Shown: positions 26,865 through 36,530 of the stretch, piece by piece
How the letters are laid out: each line of letters opens with the position of its first letter
Numbering within the stretch: the first letter of the stretch is position 1
DNA from: G963691885 sp963691885
GTDB taxonomy: Bacteria; Pseudomonadota; Alphaproteobacteria; UBA8366; Aestuariispiraceae
DNA: 64,000 bases
Direction: 5' to 3'
NCBI GenBank assembly: GCA_963691885.1
Contig: OY829843.1
Location: 992,001 to 1,056,000, forward strand
Translations under genes and position numbers: made by a program
Notes under the pieces: model-generated
The model's database searches: none
What the model saw: the letters and a program-made list of their open reading frames with translations, nothing else
What the model was told of the DNA's origin: nothing

Positions 26865-29240
26865 ATGTTACTTGCAGCTGTGCTGGCACCGTTTGTACTG
26901 GCTGTGTTTGCGCCAACCGTTCGCCGTGTTGCCGGGCCTGCAACGGGCTGGCTTCTGGCCGCGCTCCCGGCAGGGCTGACACTTTATTTCGCACAATTCC
27001 TGGGGCCGGTATCGGCGGGTGAGGCCATAAAGTTCTCGACCCCCTGGGTTCCCACCCTCGACATTCATCTGTCTTTCTATGTCGACGGTCTGAGCCTGAT
27101 GTTCGCGCTGCTGATCAGCGGGATCGGCGCCTTCATCGTGCTTTATGCGGCAACCTATCTCTCCAAACATGTCGATCTGGGCCGCTTCCTGATGTTCATC
27201 CTGATGTTCATGGGATCGATGCTGGGCCTGGTCCTCTCCGACAATGTGGTGACGCTGTTTGTATTCTGGGAGCTGACCTCCATCACCTCCTTCCTGCTGA
27301 TCGGGTTCAATCATGCCAGCCCGCGGTCCAGACGCGCGGCCCTGCAGGCGCTGGTCGTCACCGGTGGCGGCGGATTGGCGCTGCTTGCCGGCCTGCTCCT
27401 CATGGCGCAGGCAGGCGGCGCAATGGAACTGTCGACCCTGCTGCAGAGCGGCGACCTGCTGCGTGACCACCCACAGTATATGTCGATCCTGATCCTGGTT
27501 CTGCTGGGTGCCTTTACCAAGTCGGCCCAGGCACCGTTCCATTTCTGGCTGCCCAACGCGATGGAGGCACCGACCCCCGTCAGTGCCTATCTGCATTCCG
27601 CCACAATGGTGAAGGCCGGTGTCTATCTGCTTGCCCGCGTCAATCCAGGCCTAGGCGGGACAGAGGTCTGGCAGGTCATCCTGGTCAGTTTCGGTGCCGT
27701 CACCTTCCTGATCGGTGCGATCCTGGCCCTGCGGAACACCGATCTGAAACTGATGCTGGCGCAAACCACCGTTGCCAGTCTGGGCCTTCTCGTCTTCCTG
27801 ATCGGATTGGGGCACGAACTGGCGCTTGTGGCGGCGATGACCTATCTCCTGGCGCATTCCCTGTTTAAAGGCGCGCTGTTTATGGCGGCTGGCTGCATTG
27901 ACCATGGTACCGGAACCAGAGAGGTCTGGACGCTGTCAGGCTTGCGGTCATCCATGCCGATCACCTTTGCCGCCGCGTCCCTGGCGGCGCTCTCCATGTC
28001 CGGCCTGCCGCCCTTCATCGGTTTCATCGCCAAGGAGTTCGTTTATAAGGGCACGACAGGCGATTTCATGCCGATTGTCATTACCGGTGTCGCCATTCTG
28101 GGCAACGCCTTGATGTTTGCCGTTGCGTTTCTCGTCGGCTTCAAACCCTTCCTGGGTGATCCTTCCAAAACACCGAAAGACCCGCATGAGGGGGGTCCAG
28201 GCCTCTGGCTGGGTCCGCTAACCCTGGCGGTGCTTGGACTCTTTGCCGGTGTTGTCAGCATCGTGCCAGAGAGCTTCATTGTCGGTCCTGCCGCATGGGC
28301 GGTTGCGGGAACGCAGATGCCGGTTGATATCTATCTTTGGGGTGGATTCAAAACACCCCTCTTCCTCAGCATCGCGACGATCGCGCTCGGTGTCGTCCTG
28401 CTATGGAAGGCCCGCGCGATCAGCACCGCTATGGCCAATGCGTTTGAAAAACTGTGGAGCCCGGATCAGGGATATGACCAGTTTCTGGACGCCCTGGTCG
28501 GGACGGCCCGCGCCGTCACAGCCAGACTTCAGACAGGGACCCTTCGGCATTACCTGCTGGTAACCCTGATTGTCGTGGCGGTTGCCATGTTGTACCCGAC
28601 GATCACGATGGGCGACCTCAACCTCACCGCCTCTTTGCCGGATGCGGATTTCTATATCTGGGGTATTGCCCTTCTGGCTCTGGCCGGTGGTTTTGCCATC
28701 GCCGCCGCGCGGTCCCGCCTTGTCGCGATCCTGTCCATGGGTGTGCTGGGCGTCTCGGTCGCACTTATCTTTGTTTTGTTCAGCGCCCCCGATCTCGCCT
28801 TTACCCAGTTGATGGTTGAGACGCTGTCGGTCGTTATCCTGGCGCTCGTCATCACAAGACTGCCGATCTATCGCAGTGACTGGCGCGGCTGGCCAAAGGC
28901 CATTCGTGACGCCGTAATTGGGGGTGCGGTTGGCGTTGGTTTTGCCCTGCTCTTGCTGTCGATCACCGACCGCAGTCTGGATATGGCGTTGAGTGAGTAT
29001 TTCGCCGCCCGCAGCTATACCGAGGCGTATGGTCGAAACATCGTCAACGTCATCCTGGTTGATTTCCGGGCGCTCGATACATTTGGTGAAATCGCGGTGG
29101 TGGTGATTGCCGGTATCGCTGTCATGAGCCTGTTGGCCATGGGCGGGCGAAGCGTTGCGAAATCCGCCAAAAAGATAGAGGCACAGGTTCCTGTCAGCCC
29201 TGTTGCCCAGACCACTGAAAATGTGAAGGAGGCAAGATGA
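26865..29240 (+). CDS. mrpA: Na+/H+ antiporter subunit A
   Basis: 791 residues from the ATG at 26865, chosen for GGAG at 26851-26854; an upstream TTG lacks a site. The NuoL-like core holds LFVFWELTSITSFLLIGFNH with the conserved TM5 Glu, TKSAQAPFHFWLPNAM with Lys, and HSATMVKAGVYLLAR. The C-terminal third (from about 600) is the MrpA-specific extension: SAPDLAFTQLMVETLSVVIL, then AYGRNIVNVILVDFRALDTFGEIAVV. It is the largest subunit of the hetero-oligomeric Mrp complex in the inner membrane, exchanging Na+ (or K+) for protons. First of seven genes in canonical order. Confidence 0.95.
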   Translation: MLLAAVLAPFVLAVFAPTVRRVAGPATGWLLAALPAGLTLYFAQFLGPVSAGEAIKFSTPWVPTLDIHLSFYVDGLSLMFALLISGIGAFIVLYAATYLSKHVDLGRFLMFILMFMGSMLGLVLSDNVVTLFVFWELTSITSFLLIGFNHASPRSRRAALQALVVTGGGGLALLAGLLLMAQAGGAMELSTLLQSGDLLRDHPQYMSILILVLLGAFTKSAQAPFHFWLPNAMEAPTPVSAYLHSATMVKAGVYLLARVNPGLGGTEVWQVILVSFGAVTFLIGAILALRNTDLKLMLAQTTVASLGLLVFLIGLGHELALVAAMTYLLAHSLFKGALFMAAGCIDHGTGTREVWTLSGLRSSMPITFAAASLAALSMSGLPPFIGFIAKEFVYKGTTGDFMPIVITGVAILGNALMFAVAFLVGFKPFLGDPSKTPKDPHEGGPGLWLGPLTLAVLGLFAGVVSIVPESFIVGPAAWAVAGTQMPVDIYLWGGFKTPLFLSIATIALGVVLLWKARAISTAMANAFEKLWSPDQGYDQFLDALVGTARAVTARLQTGTLRHYLLVTLIVVAVAMLYPTITMGDLNLTASLPDADFYIWGIALLALAGGFAIAAARSRLVAILSMGVLGVSVALIFVLFSAPDLAFTQLMVETLSVVILALVITRLPIYRSDWRGWPKAIRDAVIGGAVGVGFALLLLSITDRSLDMALSEYFAARSYTEAYGRNIVNVILVDFRALDTFGEIAVVVIAGIAVMSLLAMGGRSVAKSAKKIEAQVPVSPVAQTTENVKEAR

Positions 29241-29650
29241 ACTCCCTGATACTCAGAACCGCCACCCCGTTTCTCGTCGGGCTTACCGTTCTGTTTTCAA
29301 TCTTTGTCTTGCTGCGCGGTCACAACGTACCCGGCGGTGGTTTTATCGGCGGTCTGGTCGGGGTTTCAGCCTTTGCGATCTATATTATCAATGAAGGGGT
29401 TGCCGCGGCGCGCCGTGCGATGGTTGTTCACCCGCTGGCGGTTGCAGGTTTTGGCCTTTTCATCGCCGGTGCCAGCGGTGTCGCCTCTCTCCTCTTCGGG
29501 GATGAGTTTATGACCGGCCAATGGTGGATACCGGAAGCGGCACCGGACCTGAAATACTTCTCGACCGTCGTTCTGTTTGATATCGGGGTTTACCTGGTTG
29601 TTGTCGGCGCCATCGTCGCCATCATCATGGGGCTGGAGGAGAGCGAGTAA
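29237..29650 (+). CDS. mrpB: Na+/H+ antiporter subunit B
   Basis: 137 residues with four membrane helices. Typical MrpB features are TATPFLVGLTVLFSIFVLLRGHNVPGGGF (HxxPGGGF motif), an amphipathic loop, and KYFSTVVLFDIGVYLVVVG near the end. The start overlaps the mrpA stop by ATGA. It is part of the Mrp complex. Confidence 0.95.
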   Translation: MNSLILRTATPFLVGLTVLFSIFVLLRGHNVPGGGFIGGLVGVSAFAIYIINEGVAAARRAMVVHPLAVAGFGLFIAGASGVASLLFGDEFMTGQWWIPEAAPDLKYFSTVVLFDIGVYLVVVGAIVAIIMGLEESE

Positions 29651-30034
29651 ATGGAAGTCTTGTTCTCCATCATTGTCGGGGTGCTGTTCGCGATCAGCGT
29701 TTATCTGCTGTTATCGGGTTCCCTGATCCGCCTGCTGCTTGGCATCTTTGTGCTCGGCAATGCGACACATCTGATGATCTTTGTTGTCGGTCGCCTGACC
29801 CAGAATGCCCCGCCGCTTATTCCGGACGGCCTGAAGGTTGCCGAGACCGTCATCGCCAATCCCCTGCCCCAGGCCCTGATCCTGACGGCGATTGTGATCA
29901 GCTTTTCGCTCTTTTCCTTCCTCCTCGTGCTGGCCTTTCGGGCCTATCAGTCGCTGGAGACGGTTGAGACCGACGATATGAGAGAGGCAGAACCGGTAAC
30001 GGCCCATGCCCCCCTGAGAGGTCGCGATGTTTGA
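29651..30034 (+). CDS. mrpC: Na+/H+ antiporter subunit C
   Basis: 127 residues, a NuoK-like three-helix protein. LSGSLIRLLLGIFVLGNATHLMIF and PLPQALILTAIVISFSLFSF are the family motifs. It starts immediately after the mrpB stop and overlaps mrpD by eight bases. The C-terminal tail of about 25 hydrophilic residues is common in proteobacterial MrpC. Confidence 0.95.
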   Translation: MEVLFSIIVGVLFAISVYLLLSGSLIRLLLGIFVLGNATHLMIFVVGRLTQNAPPLIPDGLKVAETVIANPLPQALILTAIVISFSLFSFLLVLAFRAYQSLETVETDDMREAEPVTAHAPLRGRDV

Positions 30035-31583
30035 GAATCCAGGTTGGCTCGTCGTATGGCCCGTCGTCATTCCATTGCTCAGTGCGGCGCTTGCCGCAAC
30101 GGCCTGGGGTAATTCGCGTTCCCAGGCGACCATCGGTGTCGGCGGTCTGGCCGCACAGCTGATCGCCAGCGTCGCGCTGTTTTCCCATGTCTGGGACCAT
30201 GGCCCCGTCGCCATGTCGATGGGCGGCTGGCAGGCGCCATTCGGGATCGCACTCGCCGCGGATACATTGGGCGCTGGCCTGACCATGGTCGGCAGTCTGG
30301 TTGGCCTGATCGTCGCGATCCACAGCATCGGTACGACCGACGAAAATCACCGCAAGGCCGGTTTCTTCCCCCTGTTGCTCGCCCTGATGACCGGTGTCGC
30401 CGGGGCTTTCATGACCAGTGATATCTTCAATCTTTATGTCTGGTTTGAGGTAACACTGATTTCCTCCTTCGGCCTGATCGTGCTGGGCGGACGGCGTGAA
30501 CAGATTGACGGCGCAATCAAATACGCCTTCCTCAACCTGATCGCCACAACCCTGCTGCTGATCGCAATCGCGTTGCTCTATGGTTTGACCGGTACGCTCA
30601 ATATGGCGGACCTCGCGGGCAAAGAGGCCCTGTTGCCCCAAGATTCCGCAGTAGAGACGATCGTTCTGCTCTTCCTGGTATCGCTGGGTATGAAAGCGGC
30701 TTTGTTCCCGCTCTATTTCTGGCTGCCTGCGGCCTATCACACGCCTCTGCCGACGGTCTCCGCCATCTTCGCGGCCTTGCTGACGAAGGTCGGTGTCTAT
30801 TCGCTGATCCGGGTTTTCACACTGGTCTTTCCGGAAAGCGGTGACATCGCCCGCGAGGTCATGATCTGGGTTGCGGTTGCGACGATGGTACTGGGTGCGC
30901 TGGGTGCATTGGCGGAATCCGATATTAGGCGCTTCGTCTCTTTTACTGTGGTCAGTGGCGTTGGTGTCATGGTTGGTGGCCTGGCCATCGGGTCAGAGCT
31001 GGCGTTTCTGGGGACGGTCTTTTACTTCATCCATTCGATCATCATCTCGGCCGCGCTCTTCATCGCAGCGGGCATGATATCCGCTGCGGGCAAGGCAACA
31101 CGGGTTGAGGAACTGGCCGGTCTTTACAAACGCGCGCCGTATCTCGCCGTTGCGTTCCTGATCGTTGGCCTCTCCCTTTCCGGTGTGCCGCCACTGGCCG
31201 GTTTCTGGCCAAAGGTCTATCTGGTCCAGGCAGGACACGAAGCCGGATCCACCCTGCTCGTCGCGGGCATTCTGGTCTCCGGTTTCCTCACGCTGGTCGC
31301 CGTCGGCCGTGCCTTCGCATTGATCTTCTGGCGGACGGGCGAAGACGAAGCCCCCGTGCCGGAAGCAGGTCCACTCGTGAAGGGCAGCATCGGTGTATTG
31401 GCCGTCATGACATTTGTCATCGGCCTCTATTCCGCCCCTGTCGTTGAAATGGCGAGCCGCTCTGCCGGTGAACTATTGGCACCCGACGCCTACATCAAAA
31501 CCGTCCTTGAAGGACCGTCTGCCGCCCAAAGTGAGGGCATTCCGTCAGCCGCGCTCACGGATACGAAGGAGGCGACCCAATGA
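30027..31583 (+). CDS. mrpD: Na+/H+ antiporter subunit D
   Basis: 518 residues, NuoM/N-like proton-translocating subunit. The conserved Glu lies in FNLYVWFEVTLISSFGLIV, the Lys in SLGMKAALFPLYFWLPAAYH and in FAALLTKVGVYSLIR. SGVPPLAGFWPKVYLVQAG is also typical. Overlaps mrpC and, by ATGA, mrpE. Confidence 0.96.
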   Translation: MFENPGWLVVWPVVIPLLSAALAATAWGNSRSQATIGVGGLAAQLIASVALFSHVWDHGPVAMSMGGWQAPFGIALAADTLGAGLTMVGSLVGLIVAIHSIGTTDENHRKAGFFPLLLALMTGVAGAFMTSDIFNLYVWFEVTLISSFGLIVLGGRREQIDGAIKYAFLNLIATTLLLIAIALLYGLTGTLNMADLAGKEALLPQDSAVETIVLLFLVSLGMKAALFPLYFWLPAAYHTPLPTVSAIFAALLTKVGVYSLIRVFTLVFPESGDIAREVMIWVAVATMVLGALGALAESDIRRFVSFTVVSGVGVMVGGLAIGSELAFLGTVFYFIHSIIISAALFIAAGMISAAGKATRVEELAGLYKRAPYLAVAFLIVGLSLSGVPPLAGFWPKVYLVQAGHEAGSTLLVAGILVSGFLTLVAVGRAFALIFWRTGEDEAPVPEAGPLVKGSIGVLAVMTFVIGLYSAPVVEMASRSAGELLAPDAYIKTVLEGPSAAQSEGIPSAALTDTKEATQ

Positions 31584-32050
31584 ACCTCTTCCTGATCAAT
31601 CTCGTTCTGGCCCTGATGTGGGGGGCGGTCACGGCAAATTTTGCGCCGGCCAACCTTCTCTTTGGATTTGTTCTGGGGTTCTTCTCGCTTTGGCTGGTGC
31701 GCGACCGGTTCAATCACCGGAACTTCTTCCGTCCAGCACGCTTCCTGAAACTGGTCTGGGTATTCTTGAAAGAACTCTGCCTTTCCGGCTACCGCGTGGC
31801 GCGCGACACGCTTAGTCCGCAACTGAACTTTGAGCCCGCGATCATCGCCTTCCCGCTCGATCTCAAACAGGATGGCGAGATCATGCTGCTGGCTAATATG
31901 ATCAGCCTGACCCCAGGGACGCTTAGCGTGGACGTGTCGACGGACAAGTCGACGCTCTACATTCACGCCATGAATGTGGACGACCCGGACGAGCTGTGCC
32001 GCGAGATCAAGGACGGGTTCGAGTTCTTGATCAAGGACGCAATGGAGTAG
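31580..32050 (+). CDS. mrpE: Na+/H+ antiporter subunit E
   Basis: 156 residues. Two N-terminal helices (LINLVLALMWGAVTANF, LLFGFVLGFFSLWLV) precede a cytoplasmic domain with the family motif MLLANMISLTPGTLSVDVS and LYIHAMNVDDPDELCREI. The start overlaps the mrpD stop (ATGA); mrpF begins four bases after its TAG. Confidence 0.95.
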   Translation: MNLFLINLVLALMWGAVTANFAPANLLFGFVLGFFSLWLVRDRFNHRNFFRPARFLKLVWVFLKELCLSGYRVARDTLSPQLNFEPAIIAFPLDLKQDGEIMLLANMISLTPGTLSVDVSTDKSTLYIHAMNVDDPDELCREIKDGFEFLIKDAME

Positions 32051-32054
32051 AGCA

Positions 32055-32438
32055 ATGGAAACCTTTGGTCAGACTTTTCTCGACATTGCGACCACGATCG
32101 GGCTGGGTGCCCTCTTGGTGGCCTTCGCGCTCACGGTCTATCGCCTCTTACAGGGCCCCAGTTTTGCAGACCGCGTCGTTGCCTTGGATATGCTGATGCT
32201 GATCGGCATCGGTTTCATCACAATCATGGCGGTGGTGACAGAGGCCTATAATTATGTCGATGTCGCAATCGCGATGGCCCTGGTGGGCTTTCTCGCGACC
32301 GTGGCCTTCGCGCGCTACATCTATCGCCGGGCTCAGGCGGCGGGTCCTGACCATATGGAGGAAGTGGAAGAGGGCACCGAACACACGGTCCCGACCGCCG
32401 ACGCAAGTAAGGGTTCAGAAAAAGGGGCGATCTCATGA
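32055..32438 (+). CDS. mrpF: Na+/H+ antiporter subunit F
   Basis: 127 residues; the first about 90 match MrpF (YRLLQGPSFADRVVALDMLMLIG, VDVAIAMALVGFLATVAFARYI). The C-terminal 38 residues are an acidic hydrophilic extension longer than in most homologues. It overlaps mrpG by ATGA. Confidence 0.94.
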   Translation: METFGQTFLDIATTIGLGALLVAFALTVYRLLQGPSFADRVVALDMLMLIGIGFITIMAVVTEAYNYVDVAIAMALVGFLATVAFARYIYRRAQAAGPDHMEEVEEGTEHTVPTADASKGSEKGAIS

Positions 32439-32803
32439 TCGATATCATCGTCGGCATCTTGATCCTGATCGGCGCTTTCTTCTCCCTCGTCGCCGGTATC
32501 GGCCTTTACCGCCTTCAAGATGTGTATCTTCGCATGCATGCGGCGACCAAGGCGGGTACGCTGGGTGGCGGCCTAATGCTGCTGGCAGTCGCCTTCCACT
32601 CGCAGGAACTGGAAGTCGTTGCCAGGTCGCTCGCAGGGATCGTCTTTCTGGTGATCACGGCCCCGATTGGCGCACATCTTTTGGGTCGCGCCGGATATAT
32701 TGCTGGTGTGCCGATGTGGTCCAAGACAAAGGGTGACGCCCTGGCTGGCAAGTACGACAGCAAAAACGACACCCTGGCTGGCGATCTTCCAGAAAAGAAA
32801 TAG
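32435..32803 (+). CDS. mrpG: Na+/H+ antiporter subunit G
   Basis: 122 residues. Three helices with the MrpG pattern GAFFSLVAGIGLYRLQDVYLRMHAATKAGTLG-type block (GLYRLQDVYLRMHAATKAG), then LAGIVFLVITAPIGAHLLGRAG. Last gene of the operon. No obvious terminator lies in the 26 bases to the convergent cupin gene. Confidence 0.94.
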   Translation: MIDIIVGILILIGAFFSLVAGIGLYRLQDVYLRMHAATKAGTLGGGLMLLAVAFHSQELEVVARSLAGIVFLVITAPIGAHLLGRAGYIAGVPMWSKTKGDALAGKYDSKNDTLAGDLPEKK

Positions 32804-32829
32804 CTCCTACAGTTCGCCTTCCGTTTTGG

Positions 32830-33327
32830 TCACTTGGTGTTGTCGAACCCCATGGATTTTTCGACCGCGGCCACGTCTCCGGGTCGTGCAAAGGGTTCCG
32901 GTGCATCCTCCCCAGGCGCGCGTGGGCGTCCGATTGCTTCAAAGAAATCCTCCAGGCCCGATGGCCCGATCACCCAGAGCTGAACCAGATCCTCGGTTTC
33001 ATCATCGTTGTGCAATTCATGCACAACATCCGGTCCCAGAAAGCACGCGGTTCCGGGGCGCAGCTCATGTCGTTCTCCATTCACCAAAGCGTGTCCACGA
33101 CCTGAGAAACAGATCTGCAATTCAACCTGCTCAGCATGGGAATGCGCACGCACATGGCTTTTTGGCGCAATATTCTGATACCCCATAGAGAATCCGCTAA
33201 ACCCTGTCAGCGCCGGTGTCAGTTTTGGGTGTGCATATCCATTGGCAGGGACCGGCTGCCAGTACGACGCCCCGTCCCCAGGCTGTACGACAACAGCCCG
33301 TCCCCGACTTGCCTCAACATCCGCCAT
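32830..33327 (-). CDS. Cupin-domain protein
   Basis: 165 residues from MADVEASRG (an ATG four codons further upstream is in frame). A single conserved-barrel cupin: motif 1 HVRAHSHAEQVELQICFSGR supplies the HxH and the Glu, and motif 2 PGTACFLGPDVVHELHND supplies the last His, so a metal site is likely. Catalytic or sugar-binding roles cannot be separated by sequence. The remainder (GLEDFFEAIGRPRAPGED) is typical of cupins acting on small organic compounds. Monocistronic, convergent with mrpG. Confidence 0.82.
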   Translation of the reverse strand: MADVEASRGRAVVVQPGDGASYWQPVPANGYAHPKLTPALTGFSGFSMGYQNIAPKSHVRAHSHAEQVELQICFSGRGHALVNGERHELRPGTACFLGPDVVHELHNDDETEDLVQLWVIGPSGLEDFFEAIGRPRAPGEDAPEPFARPGDVAAVEKSMGFDNTK

Positions 33328-33489
33328 TTCGCCCTCCACTCCTCATCAATCAATTCCCGAAAGGCTACAGTCAAGGCAACGGAAACTCAAACTCCGCCAA
33401 TTGCGCAATTTCACAATACTTTCCGCAGCCAATTCATTATGTCAGACTAATGTAACAACAGTCTGGAACCGGAAGTCCGGCCCAACACA

Positions 33490-36486
33490 ATGCATATGAA
33501 GAGAGTTAAAATCATATCCAAAAGCAGAGCGTTTCTGACCCTTCCCGTAATCTGGCTAACTGCCTGCGTTACAAGTCCGGCCCCGCTGCCAGTGGTCGAG
33601 ATCCCGGATTATCAGGCCGATTTCAACGTCGCTGAATTTGATACGCTTCCCCGCAATATTGACGCCTTTCGGGCCGAATTTGGTGAGAGTTTTGGTGAGG
33701 CCCGGAACTGTAGCCGCAAACGCCAGTTGAAGGCGGAGCATATCGACCGGATCACCTCTTTCAGTGTCGGGTCCGGTTGGGCACTGGGTGCAATCAACAG
33801 TATTGGCGTCGCCTTCGAAGATGAACTGGCAACTGGCAGTGTCGATGTCGCGGAAAGATTAATCGCGACCGGACGTGGCATCGCGAACCTGGAAAACGAC
33901 TTAGAAGCCAGCGGCATCCTAGATTCCTATCAGGCCCGGCTCGATACCCTGTTGGCACAACAAAGCTTCACTCGGACGCTCTTCAACTTTCGGTCGGCCC
34001 CGCCGGAATCATTGGACGCCATGTTCTATCACGCGGCTGTTGGAACAATTGGCCGATCAGAAGGTCAATTTCAGGAAGCGGAGTTCCACTTTAAGGAAGC
34101 CATAAAATTTTCGAAATACTCGAGCTTTAGCAAAAAACACATCAACCCTAACTCGCTTTATGAAGAACTCGTCTCCGTTCTGATACGCCAAGACCGTTTG
34201 GTGGAGGCAGAGGCCTTTGCCAGAGAAGCGATCAAACGCACAGGCATTGGCCAAAGGGCACAGTATTTCGAAAAACCAGCGCATGAGGTTGATGAGTATA
34301 ATGGCGTCAACGCCGGTCCGGTCTCAATGCTGGCGCTTGTCCTACTGGAACAGGGTCGCATAGACGACGCTCTTTATGTCGCTCGGATTGCGGTCAATAT
34401 GCACGAGGTTGGTTGCTCGCTCCCAACATCCCTGGGCCTAAACCGGTCGCGCCTCGTTTTGATCAACGTCTTAACCGAAGCCCGGGAGTGGGAAGAAGTA
34501 CTCTTTGAGATTGAGCGTGTCAGATCGGATCTGAGCGGCTTTCCCGACCTCTTCAATACCCGCTTTGCCAGCAGCTTTGACTACGCCGAAGCCCTTATCC
34601 AAACGGGCAATCCAGATGCGGGGCTAGAAATCATTACGGCAAGATTGGCCGATGAGGCAATCGACCCCGGCACCTCGGCCGTCGGCACCGGCCTGATCGG
34701 CATCGCCCGTGCCTCCAGCGGTGACACTACGGGGAGCCTACCTTTCTTTGCAGAGGCATTTGAGACACTTATCGAAAATCCGACCGCAGCGGGGTCCGAT
34801 GTCAGCAAGGCAAAGGCGGACCGCATTCTTGTCTCCTATCTGGATGCGCTGGAAACCCTGATCACTGAGAACGCCCGGGGGCAGCGGCACATCGGATACA
34901 TCGGGGAAGCCCTCCGCGTTTCAAACGCGCTGAAAACAGGGCGGGTGCAAAACGCCTTCAGTGCTGGAAAGATTCGGGCCTCGCTTGGGGATCCGACTTT
35001 GGCGAAACTTGTCCGTGACGAACAGGATTACCGGGTTGAGTATGAGCAACTGGCGGAAGTCCTTGTACAGGCTGAGTTCCTGCCCCAGAACCTGTCTAAA
35101 CCCGTTGACCGGGACCGTATACAAAAACGCATTGCGGAACTACGCGCCTTCAATGATGGCCTCGCCCAACAAATCGAACAGCAATTCCCGCAATACAATC
35201 AGCTGATCAATCCAAAACCGATATCAATCGCCGAAATTCAGAGTGAGCTGAATCCAGGGCAGACGCTCGTTTCCTATCATGTACTAAAGGACAGATTGCT
35301 AATCTGGGCCGTCCCGAAAACGGGGGAAGTCTCCTTTGCGGTGTCGGATATCAGCGCGGCAGGGTTACAAAGGCAAATAGGCCTGCTTCGGGGCAGTGTT
35401 GACCCGACAGGGGTGTTTGCCCTGCGCGATATCCCGGATTTTGACCTCGAGACTTCATTCAACCTTCATCAGGTGCTGCTTGCCCCTGTCGCAGCCTCCC
35501 TTTCAGATACTCAGGAATTACTCGTCGTGCCCGATGGCGCCATAGGTAGCCTGCCCTTTGCCCTGCTCACCATCTCCAAAACAGGCAAGATTGCTGATGA
35601 CACATTCTTCTTTGATCGATATCGCGATGTAGACTGGCTGGTACGGGAAATGGCGATTATTCAATTGCCTTCAGAGAGTTCATTGAGGACCTATGCTCAA
35701 CTCGCCACACCGGAACCATCGGACAGTAAACGGGCCTTTCTCGGTTTCGGGGACCCCTATTTCAGCCTGTCTCAGCAACGCGATGCAGAAGTGGCCTCAG
35801 CCGATCTTCGCGGGGCCGTGTTCCGTGACTTGCCCGAGAACAGGGGTATCGATCTCATCGAATATTCGCTGCTGCCCCGTCTGGCCGATACGCGAGACGA
35901 GATTGAGAGCATTGCCCGCACTCTCAGCGCCGATCTCGCGCGAGACACTTTTTTGGGGGAACGGGCCAGTGAGACAAATGTCACAAGCGCCGATCTGGCG
36001 GCCTATAACGTGATCTCGTTTGCAACCCATGGACTCGTCCCGGGTGATCTAAATGGTCTCTACGAGCCAGCCCTTGCACTCACCAATCCGCGTGTAACGG
36101 GGGAGCAAGAAGATGGTCTCCTGACCCTGACGGAGGTACTGGCACTGAGGCTGGATGCAGACCTTGTCATACTGTCGGCCTGTAACACAGCGGCCAGTGA
36201 CAATCGCAGCAGTGAGACAGTCTCAGGCCTGGGGCGCGCCTTCTTCTATGCTGGCGCACGATCCATCATGGCATCCAACTGGCCGGTAAGCTCGTCGGCC
36301 ACAACCGCCATGATGATCCGCGTGTTCGAAACTCGGAAGACCAGGCCCCAAGCATCTCTGGCGGAGGCTTATCGAGACACCCAAGTCCAGATGATCGATC
36401 AAGCGCTCTCTGTACAGACAAAAGGTATCTCCTACGCCCACCCCATCTTCTGGGCCCCCTTCTCCCTTGTCGGAGAAGGCGGGTAA
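33490..36486 (+). CDS. TPR-CHAT lipoprotein, caspase-like peptidase (paralogue 1)
   Basis: 998 residues. A lipoprotein signal peptide (FLTLPVIWLTAC, Cys at the lipobox followed by VTSP) predicts export and membrane anchoring. Helical tetratricopeptide-type repeats span about 100-560. The C-terminal CHAT domain (about 600-995) has the catalytic dyad: His847 in SFATHGLVPGDL and Cys898 in VILSACNTAA, then GLGRAFFYAGARSIMASNWP and the terminal YAHPIFWAPFSLVGEGG. It should be a cysteine protease of clan CD with specificity set by the TPR part. The target is unknown. It is convergent with a second TPR-CHAT gene 44 bases away, with an ankyrin lipoprotein beyond. Export of such proteases is unusual compared with cytoplasmic CHAT defence enzymes. 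Confidence 0.88.
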   Translation: MHMKRVKIISKSRAFLTLPVIWLTACVTSPAPLPVVEIPDYQADFNVAEFDTLPRNIDAFRAEFGESFGEARNCSRKRQLKAEHIDRITSFSVGSGWALGAINSIGVAFEDELATGSVDVAERLIATGRGIANLENDLEASGILDSYQARLDTLLAQQSFTRTLFNFRSAPPESLDAMFYHAAVGTIGRSEGQFQEAEFHFKEAIKFSKYSSFSKKHINPNSLYEELVSVLIRQDRLVEAEAFAREAIKRTGIGQRAQYFEKPAHEVDEYNGVNAGPVSMLALVLLEQGRIDDALYVARIAVNMHEVGCSLPTSLGLNRSRLVLINVLTEAREWEEVLFEIERVRSDLSGFPDLFNTRFASSFDYAEALIQTGNPDAGLEIITARLADEAIDPGTSAVGTGLIGIARASSGDTTGSLPFFAEAFETLIENPTAAGSDVSKAKADRILVSYLDALETLITENARGQRHIGYIGEALRVSNALKTGRVQNAFSAGKIRASLGDPTLAKLVRDEQDYRVEYEQLAEVLVQAEFLPQNLSKPVDRDRIQKRIAELRAFNDGLAQQIEQQFPQYNQLINPKPISIAEIQSELNPGQTLVSYHVLKDRLLIWAVPKTGEVSFAVSDISAAGLQRQIGLLRGSVDPTGVFALRDIPDFDLETSFNLHQVLLAPVAASLSDTQELLVVPDGAIGSLPFALLTISKTGKIADDTFFFDRYRDVDWLVREMAIIQLPSESSLRTYAQLATPEPSDSKRAFLGFGDPYFSLSQQRDAEVASADLRGAVFRDLPENRGIDLIEYSLLPRLADTRDEIESIARTLSADLARDTFLGERASETNVTSADLAAYNVISFATHGLVPGDLNGLYEPALALTNPRVTGEQEDGLLTLTEVLALRLDADLVILSACNTAASDNRSSETVSGLGRAFFYAGARSIMASNWPVSSSATTAMMIRVFETRKTRPQASLAEAYRDTQVQMIDQALSVQTKGISYAHPIFWAPFSLVGEGG

Positions 36487-36530
36487 GCAACGATTCGATG
36501 AGTCTTTTAAAGGTGAGGCGGTTTATGCGT

